Shown: in pieces, positions 7,903-16,511 of the stretch | Layout of the letters: every line of letters begins with the position of its first letter | Position numbering within the stretch: position 1 is the first letter of the stretch | Source: Clostridiales bacterium | GTDB lineage: Bacteria > Bacillota > Clostridia > Oscillospirales > Oscillospiraceae | Direction: 5' to 3' | Assembly: GCA_902362775.1 (NCBI GenBank) | Contig: CABIXV010000007.1 | Span: forward strand, 62,001-126,000 | Length of the DNA stretch: 64,000 nucleotides | Program-made: the position numbers and the translations under genes | Notes under the pieces: generated by a model | What the model was told of the DNA's origin: nothing | The model's input: the letters and a program-made list of their open reading frames with translations, nothing else | Database searches by the model: none

Positions 7903-10900
7903 ATGAGTGTTTACCGCTGTTATTCCGTAAAAAAGCCCGGCTTTGATGTAGAGGCCAGGGGCTTGTGCAGGGCGCTCCAGGAGCAACTGGGCGTCCAGGG
8001 CCTGAAATCGGTGACCGTTTTGAACCGGTATGACGCCGACCAAATCAGTCAGGGTGTCTATGACCAGGCCAAGAGTATCGTGTTTTCCGAGCCCCAGGTG
8101 GATACGGTGTATGACGAGACCTTTCCTGTCCCCGGCCACCCCCACTCCATCCTGGCGGTGGAGGCCCTGCCGGGCCAGTTTGACCAGCGGGCCGACTCCG
8201 CCGCCCAATGTATCCAGCTCATGGCCGGTGTGGACCGCCCTCTGATCGCCTACGCCAAGGTGTATCTGCTGGAGGGGGAGCTGTCCTCCGCCGACCTGGA
8301 CAAGATCCGGGATTATCTCATCAACCCGGTGGAGAGCCGACAGGCCGCCATGGACAAGCCGGAAACCCTGGTCCGCACCCACGAGGCCCCCGACCATGTG
8401 GCCGTGCTGGAGGGGTTCACCGCTCTGGACGAAGGGGGGCTGTCCGACCTGCTGTCCCAGCTAGGGCTGGCTATGGACCTGGATGACTTGAAATTCCTCC
8501 AGGCATATTTCCGGGACCAGGAGAAGCGGGACCCCACCATCACCGAAGTGCGGGTAGTGGATACCTACTGGTCTGACCACTGCCGCCACACCACCTTCTC
8601 CACCCATCTGGACGAGGTAGAAATCAGCGATCCCGATGTGAAGGAGGCCTATGAGCGATATCTGGCCGCACGGGTGGAGGTCTATGGGGAGGAGAAGGCC
8701 GCCAAGCGGCCCCAGACCCTGATGGACATCGCCACCATCGGCACCAAGACCCTGAGAAAGCGGGGACTGCTCCCCGAACTGGACGAGAGCGAGGAGATCA
8801 ATGCCTGCTCCATCAAGGTGCCCGCTGTGGTGGACGGCAAGGAGCAGGACTGGCTGCTGATGTTCAAGAATGAAACCCACAACCACCCCACTGAGATCGA
8901 GCCTTTCGGCGGTGCGGCCACCTGTATCGGCGGCTGTATCCGGGACCCCCTGTCCGGCCGGGTGTATGTCCATCAGGCTATGCGCTTCACCGGCGGCGGC
9001 GATCCCCGGGTGCCCTTTGACCAGACTCTGGAGGGCAAACTGCCCCAGCGGAAGCTGGCCCAGACCGCGGCGGCGGGCTATTCCTCCTACGGCAACCAGA
9101 TCGGCCTGGCTACCGGCCATGTGGCTGAGGTGTACCACGATGGCTATATCGCCAAGCGTCTGGAGTGCGGCGCGGTTGTCGGCGCGGCCCCTGCGGAGAA
9201 TGTCCGCCGGGAGCGGCCCGCCCCTGGGGACGTGGTCATCCTCCTGGGCGGAAGGACCGGCCGGGACGGCATCGGCGGGGCCACCGGCTCCTCCAAGAGC
9301 CACAACAAGAAGTCCCTGACCACGATGGCCTCCGAGGTCCAGAAGGGCAACGCCCCTGAGGAGCGGAAGATCCAGCGCCTGTTCCGGAACGGTGAGGTGA
9401 CCCGCCTCATCAAGCGGTGCAACGACTTCGGCGCCGGCGGCGTGTCCGTGGCCATCGGTGAGCTGGCCGACGGCCTGGAGATCGACCTGGACGCGGTACG
9501 AAAGAAGTACGAGGGCCTGGACGGCACCGAGCTGGCCATCTCCGAGAGCCAGGAGCGCATGGCTGTGGTGGTGGCCCCGGAGGACGCGGCCAGATTTATC
9601 TCCGCCGCCGAGGCAGAAAATCTGGAGGCTTATCAGGTGGCCGTGGTCACCGAGAGCCCCCGGATGGTCATGCACTGGAAGGGCCAGACCGTGGCCGACC
9701 TGTCCCGTGAATTTTTGAATACCAACGGCGCGGTGAAGCACGCCAGCGTGTCTATTCCCCGCAAGAGCGATTTGGGCAGCCTTGTTGTGGACCCCGATGG
9801 AGCTTGGTTTGGGGAACATAAACGGGAGCATGTACCCTTCCACAGCCTGCGGGAGATGGCCTCCAGTCTGAAATGCGCCTCTCGCCGCGGTTTAACGGAG
9901 CGGTTCGACGGCTCCATCGGGGCAGGTAGTGTCCTGATGCCCTTCGGCGGAAAAAATCAGCGCACCCCTGCCCAGGCGATGGCCGCCCTGTTCCCCGTCC
10001 TGCCCGGTCAGGAGACCGACCAGGCCAGCGTCATGGCCTGGGGCTTCGACCCAGATCAGATGATGGAAGATCCCTTCCAGGGAGCTTACAACTCCGTAAC
10101 CGTATCTCTGGCCAAAGTAGTAGCTGCCGGCGGAGACTATAAAAAAGCCTACCTGACTTTTCAGGAGTTCTTTGAGAAGCTCCGGGACGAGCCCCGGCGC
10201 TGGGGTAAGCCCTTTGCCGCCCTGTTGGGCGCTCTGAAGGCTCAACTGGACTTCGGCCGGGCTGCTATCGGCGGCAAAGATTCCATGTCCGGCTCCTTCC
10301 TGGACAAGGATGTGCCCCCCACTCTCATCTCTTTCGCCATCGCTCCGGTGAAGGCGGGGGAGGTGCTCTCCCCCGAGTTCAAGGAGGCGGGCCATCGGGT
10401 CTATCTCTTCCGTCCTTCGGACTGGCCCCGATTCCACAACCTATGTCAGAAAGGACTGGTTCGTTCCGCCTATGCGGTGGAGAGCTGTGTGGCCGAAGCT
10501 GTGATGAAGATGGCTTTTGGCAACGGGATTGGCTTCCAGGCTGCCGCTGCGGTCCACGGACCGGAGATGTGGTATGTTCCAATGCCTGGTTGGATTGTGG
10601 CCGAAGTGGATACAGATTTGGCACGGACTTTCCTCTTGGGCTTCACCGTGGATGTTGCGTCTGTTGATCTGGGCGGCGGTGACCGTGCCCCCATCCAGGA
10701 GCTGCTTTCCCTCAATGAGGGCGTGCTGGAGAAAGTTTACCCCACCAAGGCGGGCACCACCGAGACCGTCGCCCCCATCTCCTGGGACAAGCCCTCCGTG
10801 GCCGTGTGCAGGCACAAGTCGGCCCATCCGAAGGCGGTCATCCCCGTGTTCCCCGGCACCAACTGCGAGTACGATACCGCTCAGGCCTGCCTCCGGGCGG

Positions 10901-11622
10901 GCATCGAGCCGGAGATCGTGGTAGTTCGCAACCTGACCACCGATTTCCTTACCCAGTCTGCTCAGGCGCTGGAGAAGGCCATCCGCTCGGCCCAGATGAT
11001 GGTTATCCCCGGCGGCTTCTCCGGCGGCGACGAGCCAGAGGGCTCCGGTAAGTTCATCGCCTCCTTCCTCCGTTCCCCCGCCCTGGCGGAGGCCATCATG
11101 GACCTGCTGAAACACCGGGACGGCCTGATGCTTGGTATCTGCAACGGCTTTCAGGCTCTGGTGAAGCTGGGACTGGTCCCCTACGGCGAGATCCGGGATA
11201 TGGATGAAAACTGTCCCACCCTGACCTATAACCTGATCGGCCGGCACCAGAGCCGGTATGTCACCACACGGGTCTCCTCGGTCCAGTCCCCCTGGATGCT
11301 CAAGAGCAAGGTGGGCGATCTGCATACCCTGCCCATCTCCCACGGCGAGGGCCGCTTTGTAGCGCCGCCCAAGGTCATTGCCGACTTAATCGGCCGGGGC
11401 CAGGTGGCTACCCAGTATGTGGACCTGAACGGAAATCCCGCTATGGATATCAATGTGAACCCCAACGGTTCTCTGGAGGCCATTGAAGGCATCTTTTCCC
11501 CTGACGGCCGGGTGTTCGGCAAGATGGGGCATCTGGAGCGCCGTGGCCCCTATGTGGGCCGGAATATCCCCGGAAATAAGCATCAACCCCTCTTTGAGTC
11601 GGGTGCGGAGTATTTCAAATAA
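7903..11622 (+). CDS. purL: Phosphoribosylformylglycinamidine synthase, single-chain
   Basis: This enzyme converts FGAR, glutamine and ATP to FGAM in purine synthesis. I start it at the ATG with GGAGGAAGAG just upstream; the frame is open further but has no ribosome site there. The 1239 residues hold the N-terminal PurS-like region, the linker, the synthase domains (TYWSDHCRHTTF near 220-232; ETHNHPTEIEPFGGAATC near 324) and a C-terminal class I glutaminase with nucleophile C1080 in GICNGFQ and the partners H1147 and E1149. It is the Clostridium/Bacteroides-type long form, not the split PurSQL. No other pur gene is adjacent. Confidence 0.96.
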   Translation: MSVYRCYSVKKPGFDVEARGLCRALQEQLGVQGLKSVTVLNRYDADQISQGVYDQAKSIVFSEPQVDTVYDETFPVPGHPHSILAVEALPGQFDQRADSAAQCIQLMAGVDRPLIAYAKVYLLEGELSSADLDKIRDYLINPVESRQAAMDKPETLVRTHEAPDHVAVLEGFTALDEGGLSDLLSQLGLAMDLDDLKFLQAYFRDQEKRDPTITEVRVVDTYWSDHCRHTTFSTHLDEVEISDPDVKEAYERYLAARVEVYGEEKAAKRPQTLMDIATIGTKTLRKRGLLPELDESEEINACSIKVPAVVDGKEQDWLLMFKNETHNHPTEIEPFGGAATCIGGCIRDPLSGRVYVHQAMRFTGGGDPRVPFDQTLEGKLPQRKLAQTAAAGYSSYGNQIGLATGHVAEVYHDGYIAKRLECGAVVGAAPAENVRRERPAPGDVVILLGGRTGRDGIGGATGSSKSHNKKSLTTMASEVQKGNAPEERKIQRLFRNGEVTRLIKRCNDFGAGGVSVAIGELADGLEIDLDAVRKKYEGLDGTELAISESQERMAVVVAPEDAARFISAAEAENLEAYQVAVVTESPRMVMHWKGQTVADLSREFLNTNGAVKHASVSIPRKSDLGSLVVDPDGAWFGEHKREHVPFHSLREMASSLKCASRRGLTERFDGSIGAGSVLMPFGGKNQRTPAQAMAALFPVLPGQETDQASVMAWGFDPDQMMEDPFQGAYNSVTVSLAKVVAAGGDYKKAYLTFQEFFEKLRDEPRRWGKPFAALLGALKAQLDFGRAAIGGKDSMSGSFLDKDVPPTLISFAIAPVKAGEVLSPEFKEAGHRVYLFRPSDWPRFHNLCQKGLVRSAYAVESCVAEAVMKMAFGNGIGFQAAAAVHGPEMWYVPMPGWIVAEVDTDLARTFLLGFTVDVASVDLGGGDRAPIQELLSLNEGVLEKVYPTKAGTTETVAPISWDKPSVAVCRHKSAHPKAVIPVFPGTNCEYDTAQACLRAGIEPEIVVVRNLTTDFLTQSAQALEKAIRSAQMMVIPGGFSGGDEPEGSGKFIASFLRSPALAEAIMDLLKHRDGLMLGICNGFQALVKLGLVPYGEIRDMDENCPTLTYNLIGRHQSRYVTTRVSSVQSPWMLKSKVGDLHTLPISHGEGRFVAPPKVIADLIGRGQVATQYVDLNGNPAMDINVNPNGSLEAIEGIFSPDGRVFGKMGHLERRGPYVGRNIPGNKHQPLFESGAEYFK

Positions 11623-11633
11623 CGCATGGCAAA

Positions 11634-11672
11634 GGCGGCCCCCACGGGCCGCCTCCATTTTTATCTTTTTTT
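11634..11672 (+). terminator. Terminator after purL
   Basis: GGCGGCCC pairs with GGGCCGCC around CCAC, followed by a T-rich tail. Confidence 0.85.
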
Positions 11673-11744
11673 AATCCGAACATAGGGGAGCTTTTAAGAA
11701 TAGCATGGTAGGATAGCACTGTAAAACACAGGGAGGGATCCTCT

Positions 11745-11975
11745 ATGATCAAACTCTTAACGCTTTCGCTGCTGTGCCTCTTTTTGATTCCAGTGATTTT
11801 AGTAGCCCTGCTGCTGTTTAGCATCCCCTTTGCCATCGTCATGGCTGTTTTGCCCTGGCTGTTGCGGATTGCGGCAATTATCCTGCTCCTCCGGGGCCTG
11901 ATGGAGAGCCCCTTCCACTGGTCTGCTCTGGCGCCGGCCGGAGTAGCCTTTGCCCTGTCTGTCCTGCTGCGGTAG
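11745..11975 (+). CDS. Small two-helix membrane protein of unknown function
   Basis: A 76-residue, very hydrophobic protein with membrane segments at about residues 3-27 and 30-50 and a third weakly hydrophobic stretch at the C-terminus (LAPAGVAFALSVLLR). GGGAGG precedes the ATG. It sits between purL and the tRNA cluster with its own short leader. No family is recognised. Confidence 0.6.
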   Translation: MIKLLTLSLLCLFLIPVILVALLLFSIPFAIVMAVLPWLLRIAAIILLLRGLMESPFHWSALAPAGVAFALSVLLR

Positions 11976-12036
11976 GCCGGGGGGAGATGCCTCCGGCCTG
12001 CTCAGGAAAAAACAGAGGAAAAAATGAAATTTCCTG

Positions 12037-12065
12037 TTGACAAAGGCTGGCAAATCGGATATACT
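12037..12065 (+). promoter_or_regulatory. Promoter of the tRNA-Met/Glu/Val cluster
   Basis: TTGACA at 12037-12042 and TATACT at 12060-12065, spacer 17, about 30 bases before the first tRNA. This is a near-consensus stable-RNA promoter. Confidence 0.75.
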
Positions 12066-12094
12066 AACTCTTGCCCTGCGTAAGGGAAAAACAT

Positions 12095-12171
12095 GGCGGC
12101 ATAGCTCAGGTGGCTAGAGCATACGGTTCATACCCGTAGTGTCCCCGGTTCAAATCCAGGTGCCGCTACCA
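12095..12171 (+). tRNA. tRNA-Met (CAT), elongator type
   Basis: A 77-base cloverleaf with the anticodon CAT at 12129-12131. It has the T-arm GGTTCAAATCC and an encoded CCA end. The acceptor stem begins with a G-U pair instead of the C-A mismatch of initiator tRNA, so it is elongator Met, or an Ile tRNA whose C34 is modified to lysidine. The former is more likely from the overall sequence. Confidence 0.9.
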
Positions 12172-12209
12172 TATCAATTACGGGAGTTCTCCCGTTCCCA
12201 TATAAAAAC

Positions 12210-12284
12210 GGCCCGGTGGTCAAGCGGTTAAGACTCCGCCCTTTCACGGCGGCAACACGGGTTCGAGTCCCGTCCGGGTCACCA
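12210..12284 (+). tRNA. tRNA-Glu (TTC)
   Basis: A 75-base cloverleaf. The anticodon loop CTTTCAC gives TTC. The acceptor GGCCCGG pairs with CCGGGTC, the T-arm is GGGTTCGAGTCCC, and the CCA end is encoded. Confidence 0.93.
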
Positions 12285-12308
12285 CCTTATTTATTGCCGT
12301 TTCCATAT

Positions 12309-12384
12309 GGAGGCATAGCTCAGCCGGTAGAGCGTCCGCCTCACACGCGGAAGGTCACAGATTCGAGTTCTGTTGTCTCCACCA
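12309..12384 (+). tRNA. tRNA-Val (CAC)
   Basis: A 76-base cloverleaf. The anticodon loop CTCACAC gives CAC. Acceptor GGAGGCA pairs with TGTCTCC and CCA is encoded. Confidence 0.93.
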
Positions 12385-12386
12385 GG

Positions 12387-12417
12387 AAAAGACACCCATT
12401 CGGGTGTCTTTTCTTTT
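12387..12417 (+). terminator. Terminator of the tRNA cluster
   Basis: AAAAGACACCC and GGGTGTCTTTT around an ATTC loop, followed by CTTTTTTG, directly after the Val tRNA. Confidence 0.92.
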
Positions 12418-12557
12418 TTGATTTTTCCCCTTTATTAGCTCTGTGGATAGCCTAGAGTGCCCTGTCGGTTGGCTTACTCATGAATCAATATGACACCAGA
12501 TGAGAAATTTTGGAGCTGCAGCAGAAAAAAACTGTGGCACTTTAATGGTTTAAAGTC

Positions 12558-12586
12558 TTGACTTGCGCGGATGAGTGAACTATAAT
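12558..12586 (+). promoter_or_regulatory. Promoter of the symporter/OCD/opine dehydrogenase unit
   Basis: TTGACT at 12558-12563 and TATAAT at 12581-12586 with 17 bases between. The rest of the 260-base gap after the tRNAs holds no gene; a short CGCGA / TCGCG repeat follows the -10 box. Confidence 0.7.
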
Positions 12587-12643
12587 AATCCAGAACGCGA
12601 GTCGCGATCAAATTTATACCTTGTGTGTTGAGGAGGAAAAATC

Positions 12644-14071
12644 GTGGAAGGATCTACAAGCGGATTGATGCTGGTGCTGGCCAGCACGGTCCTGGTGATG
12701 CTGATTGGCTTTGGCATTGCCTTCTATTTCCAGCGCAGGACCAAAACAGCAGAGGACTGGGCTATGGGCGGACGAAGCCTGCCGTCTTATGTAATTGTCT
12801 TTACCCAGTTTGCCACCCTGGTAGGCGGCGGTGTGCTGGTGGGCCATGTGAGCATCGGCTTCAGTTATGGTATGGCTCCCTTGACTTACGGAATATGTGG
12901 CGCGGCTGGCTGTTTTATCATGGCCATCATCGCAGCTTGGCTTCGTGAGAATGAGTTTACCACTATTCCCGACATTTTTGAGAAAGTTTATGGCAAAAAC
13001 CGCTTCCTTATGTTAGTGGGTGCCCTGATGGCCATGGTGGTCCCCTTTGGCTGGATCGCCTCTCAGGCCACCGCCTTTGCTAAACTATACACTTCCATAA
13101 CCGGAATTGACAGCCGGATCCTTGTGGTGGGGATGATTGTAGTCAGTGTGCTGCTGACCCTTCCCTCCGGCTTTAAGGCTGTGGCCTGGACTGATTTTGT
13201 GTTTGGCGTGCTGATGCTGGCTTTGTGTCTCCTTACCGGCGTGCAGGCTCTGGATATGGCTGGCGGCTGGGAAAATATTGTGGCCAACCATCCCGCCCCT
13301 GAAACACTATCCCTTCCTGGAGGGCTGATGTCCGCTGGCTTCGCCACCACCGCACTGTGGTTCATCGCCGCCACCCCTGGCATGATGACCAACCAGATGA
13401 CCCTTCAGCGGGTGTGCGCAGCAAACTCCGCAAAGAATGCCCGTCGTACTTTGATTGTGGGCGGTATCCTGATTGCTGGAATTGAGTTGTGGGTGGTGGT
13501 AGTAGGCAACGCCTGCCGAGTTCTTAATCCTGGCCTGGCCCCCGAGGATGCTAGCGGCTGGTTCCTGACCCAGATTCCTACCTGGGTGCTGGCTTTGTTC
13601 TCCGGCTTTATTGCTACTACTATTCTATCGACCACGGACAGCGCCCTTCAGTCTGTGTCCGTCAATCTGACCCAGGATATCTACAAACAGTTCATAAATC
13701 CCAACGCTGAGGACAAGAAGTTGCTGTCCGTGTCCCGAATCTGCACTGTGTTTGTGGCCGTGGCTGCCGTGGCCTTGGCCATCGTATTCCCACGGGTGTT
13801 GGATCTGATCGTCGCCTCTTATGCGTACTCAGCCTCCGGGCTGCTGGTGCCTATCTACTGCGGCTATGCTTTCCGAAATAAGAATTTCCTGACTCCGGCT
13901 AGCGGTGTCGCGGGCGTAGTGGGTGGAGTGATTGGCTGCGGTCTGGCCCAGGCGTTTGAAGCCTCTCTGCCTGCTGTCTTTGGGATTCAGTTGCCCTATG
14001 CCATTTATGGAATCTTGGCTTCCTTCCTCTGCCTGATTGTGGTGGCCCTGGCTACCAGGAAGTCCAAATAA
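12644..14071 (+). CDS. Sodium:solute symporter family protein
   Basis: A 475-residue sodium-coupled importer of the SSS family (PutP/PanF fold) with about 13 membrane helices. Family features include AEDWAMGGRSLP near the N-terminus, GFIATTILSTTDSALQSVS in the region holding sodium ligands, and the helix following LDLIVASYAYSASGLLVPIY. It starts at GTG behind GAGGAGG. The two genes downstream encode an ornithine-cyclodeaminase-like and an opine-dehydrogenase-like protein, so the imported compound is probably an amino acid or an N-substituted amino acid; that is inference. Confidence 0.9.
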   Translation: MEGSTSGLMLVLASTVLVMLIGFGIAFYFQRRTKTAEDWAMGGRSLPSYVIVFTQFATLVGGGVLVGHVSIGFSYGMAPLTYGICGAAGCFIMAIIAAWLRENEFTTIPDIFEKVYGKNRFLMLVGALMAMVVPFGWIASQATAFAKLYTSITGIDSRILVVGMIVVSVLLTLPSGFKAVAWTDFVFGVLMLALCLLTGVQALDMAGGWENIVANHPAPETLSLPGGLMSAGFATTALWFIAATPGMMTNQMTLQRVCAANSAKNARRTLIVGGILIAGIELWVVVVGNACRVLNPGLAPEDASGWFLTQIPTWVLALFSGFIATTILSTTDSALQSVSVNLTQDIYKQFINPNAEDKKLLSVSRICTVFVAVAAVALAIVFPRVLDLIVASYAYSASGLLVPIYCGYAFRNKNFLTPASGVAGVVGGVIGCGLAQAFEASLPAVFGIQLPYAIYGILASFLCLIVVALATRKSK

Positions 14072-14139
14072 GAATATTTCTGGGGCGCTTGAAGAACAGG
14101 AAAAAAAGTGATAAAATTTGAAACCAAGACAGAATGACT

Positions 14140-14168
14140 GTCGGCGGCGGGCCGTGCTCGCCGCCGAC
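14140..14168 (+). terminator. GC-rich hairpin between symporter and OCD genes
   Basis: GTCGGCGGCG pairs with CGCCGCCGAC over a nine-base loop. There is no T-tract, so it is more likely a processing, stability or partial attenuation element inside the operon than a full terminator. Confidence 0.45.
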
Positions 14169-14194
14169 AAGATTACCGAAATAAGGAGGAGTTT

Positions 14195-15199
14195 ATGATG
14201 AATACCATTCTGTTAAAGGAATCTGAGATCAAAAAGCTGGTCTCCATGCGGGACATTATTGAGATAGTGGACAAGACCTTCGTGGACTTGGGGGAGGGCA
14301 AGACGATCAATCCTACGAAGCTGAACCTGAACCTAGGGGACAGCGAGCCTACCAACCTGCCCTATAAGGCATCCCTCAATGCCATGCCCGCCTATATTGC
14401 CTGGCAGGATATGGCTGGCCAGAAGTGGGCCGGTGGCTGGGGCAAGGGCCGTCGTGAGATCGGCCGCCCCTTTATCAACGCCCTGATCATGCTGGTTCAT
14501 CCCAACTACGGCGACTTCCTGGCCGTGATGGATGGCGCTTGGATTACCAATATGCGCACCGGTGCCCAGACCGCCGTTATCCTGCGCTATCTGTTGAAGG
14601 ATAAGAAGGATATTACCGTTGGCCTGTATGGCGCCGGTGTCCAGGGCCGTACACAGACCGAGGCCCTGACCGCTATCTTTAATGTCCAAAAGCTGTATGT
14701 TTATGACCCCGTGCCCGCTGCCGCCGCCAAGTTTAAAGAGGACATGAAGGACTATGTCCAGGGCGAAATCATCGTGGTGGATCACCCCCAGAAAGCGGCC
14801 AAGGCGGATGCGGTCATTACTGTTACTCCTGCTACTCAGGCATTCCTGAAGGGAGAGTGGCTGGAGAAGGGCACCGTCTATTTTGCCATGGGTTCCTACC
14901 AGGAATGTGACGACCAGGCGATTCTGGGTGCTGATAAGCTGATCTGTGACCATGTGGGACAGTGTCTCCACCGCGGCAATCTAAAGCATTTGGCTGAAGA
15001 GGGTAAGATTACGGAGAATAGCGTGTACTGTACCGTGGGAGAACTGGCTGCCGGCATGAAGCAGGTGGGCGACGTGGCGGATCAGAAGCTGCTGGTGGTC
15101 CCCATCGGAATGGGCTGCCTGGATGTAGCTGTGGCTGGCATCGCCTACCGCAAGGCATTCTCCCTGGGTGTGGGGGAGACCTTCGCGTTTGACGAATAA
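14195..15199 (+). CDS. Ornithine cyclodeaminase / mu-crystallin family protein
   Basis: A 334-residue NAD(P)-binding protein. The Rossmann motif GLYGAGVQGRTQTEAL lies near residue 146, and the substrate-side segment GAWITNMRTGAQTAV precedes it, as in the family. Members include ornithine cyclodeaminase, alanine dehydrogenase (archaeal type), ketimine reductases and enzymes of N-substituted amino acid metabolism such as SbnB. Start is one of two adjacent ATGs behind AAGGAGG; the first is chosen. It is followed 14 bases later by an opine-dehydrogenase-like gene, so the two may act on linked steps of one secondary amine substrate. Confidence 0.88.
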   Translation: MMNTILLKESEIKKLVSMRDIIEIVDKTFVDLGEGKTINPTKLNLNLGDSEPTNLPYKASLNAMPAYIAWQDMAGQKWAGGWGKGRREIGRPFINALIMLVHPNYGDFLAVMDGAWITNMRTGAQTAVILRYLLKDKKDITVGLYGAGVQGRTQTEALTAIFNVQKLYVYDPVPAAAAKFKEDMKDYVQGEIIVVDHPQKAAKADAVITVTPATQAFLKGEWLEKGTVYFAMGSYQECDDQAILGADKLICDHVGQCLHRGNLKHLAEEGKITENSVYCTVGELAAGMKQVGDVADQKLLVVPIGMGCLDVAVAGIAYRKAFSLGVGETFAFDE

Positions 15200-15213
15200 G
15201 GAAGGCGGACTCC

Positions 15214-16284
15214 ATGAAGCAAAATTTTGCGGTATTGGGTGCCGGCAACGGCGGACAAGTAATCTCCGCCTATTTGAAACTGTGTGGGAAACATGTGACC
15301 CTGTATGACCGCTTTCCTCAAGTCTTAGCGCCGATAAGAGCCAGAGGCGGCATTCAGCTAGAGGGAGTTTCCAAAACCGGTTTTGCCAAGCTGGATCAAA
15401 TCTGTGAGGATGTGGCCCAGGCGGTAGACGGAGCGGAGATCATCTTTGTAGTACTGCCCGCTTTTGCCCATGCCTATGTGGCCCAGGAGCTGGCAGGCTG
15501 CTTGGTGGACGGCCAGACGGTCGTCGTTTGTCCCGGCGCGACCGGCGGCGCGTTAGAATTCCGGGCAATCTGGGACAGGGCCGGCTGTCGGTCCAAGGTC
15601 CGCCTGTGTGAGACGAACAGCTTGTTCTATGCTGCCCGGGCCCAGGATGCTGTAGCTACCATTTCCGGAGTGAAGGATGAGCTGTCTCTGGCGGCCCTGC
15701 CTGCACAGGATACTCAGGCTATCATTGACGATTTGTCTGATGTGTACCCACAGCTGATTCCCGCAGCCAATGTACTGGAAACCAGCCTAAACAACATGAA
15801 TACGGTCGTCCACCCTCTGCCAGTTCTGCTCAACGCGGGCAGTATCGAACGAGGGGAAAAGTTCCGCCACTACTTTGACGGCATCACCCCCGCGGTGGGC
15901 GAGGTAGTGGAGCAGATGGACCGGGAGCGGGTAGCTGTGGGCAGGGCCTACGGGCTGGATATTCTCAGTCTGAGAGATGCTTATATCCACTACTACCATG
16001 TTCAGGCAGAAAAGATGTCAGACCTGTGTCATATGTCCCAGGCCCACGCCAATATTATGGCTCCTGGGGTGCTGGACTCCCGCCTGATCGTGGAGGATGT
16101 GCCCATGGGGCTGGTGCCCATCTCCGCCCTCGGCCGGGCAGCAGGGGTGCCCACCCCGATCATCGATTCGGTGATTACGCTGACGGGTGCGCTGGTCGGC
16201 CAGGATTTTTGGAAGTCCGGCCGGACGATGGAGTCACTAGGAATTGCCGGGTTGGACCGGGAACAGCTTATGGCGAGGCTGTAA
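15214..16284 (+). CDS. NAD/NADP octopine/nopaline dehydrogenase family protein
   Basis: A 356-residue protein with N-terminal Rossmann motif GAGNGG (residues 9-14) and the all-helical octopine dehydrogenase C-terminal domain, including NNMNTVVHPLPVLLNAG with the catalytic histidine in VHP. Family members reversibly join or split an amino acid and a 2-oxoacid through a secondary amine. RBS GGAAGGCGG precedes the ATG. It is the last gene of the unit and ends at a perfect terminator. Together with the symporter this suggests uptake and cleavage of an opine-like compound; synthesis for export would not need an SSS importer. Confidence 0.88.
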   Translation: MKQNFAVLGAGNGGQVISAYLKLCGKHVTLYDRFPQVLAPIRARGGIQLEGVSKTGFAKLDQICEDVAQAVDGAEIIFVVLPAFAHAYVAQELAGCLVDGQTVVVCPGATGGALEFRAIWDRAGCRSKVRLCETNSLFYAARAQDAVATISGVKDELSLAALPAQDTQAIIDDLSDVYPQLIPAANVLETSLNNMNTVVHPLPVLLNAGSIERGEKFRHYFDGITPAVGEVVEQMDRERVAVGRAYGLDILSLRDAYIHYYHVQAEKMSDLCHMSQAHANIMAPGVLDSRLIVEDVPMGLVPISALGRAAGVPTPIIDSVITLTGALVGQDFWKSGRTMESLGIAGLDREQLMARL

Positions 16285-16299
16285 AGCTGTAAATGAGGG

Positions 16300-16336
16300 A
16301 AAACACCTGTGGCTTGTGAACAGCCACAGGTGTTTT
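16300..16336 (+). terminator. Terminator of the opine dehydrogenase unit
   Basis: AAAACACCTGTGGCT and its exact complement around TGTGAAC, followed by six T. Confidence 0.93.
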
Positions 16337-16466
16337 TTATGATAAGACTCTGCCAATCTTGGGTGTTGATAATGAAAAATAGGGAGAAAATAGATCGAAC
16401 TTTAAATTACACAAACAGTTTTATAAACTTTTGGTTTATCGATACTCAGGGTTAACAGAGTGTATG

Positions 16467-16500
16467 ATAAAAAACCAGGGCGACTCGTATGAGTTGCCCT
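16467..16500 (-). terminator. Terminator of the acyl-CoA synthetase gene
   Basis: AGGGCGACTC / GAGTTGCCCT stem with one G-U pair; on the minus strand it is followed by GGTTTTTT. The 140 bases between this and the preceding terminator hold nothing recognisable. Confidence 0.85.
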
Positions 16501-16511
16501 AGTTGATTTTA

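Noticed and set aside
8461..9843. Minus-strand open frame of 460 codons inside purL
   Set aside because: Antisense shadow; purL is unbroken and conserved through this region.
12216..12455. Open frame across tRNA-Glu and tRNA-Val
   Set aside because: It lies on two clear tRNA genes and has no ribosome site.
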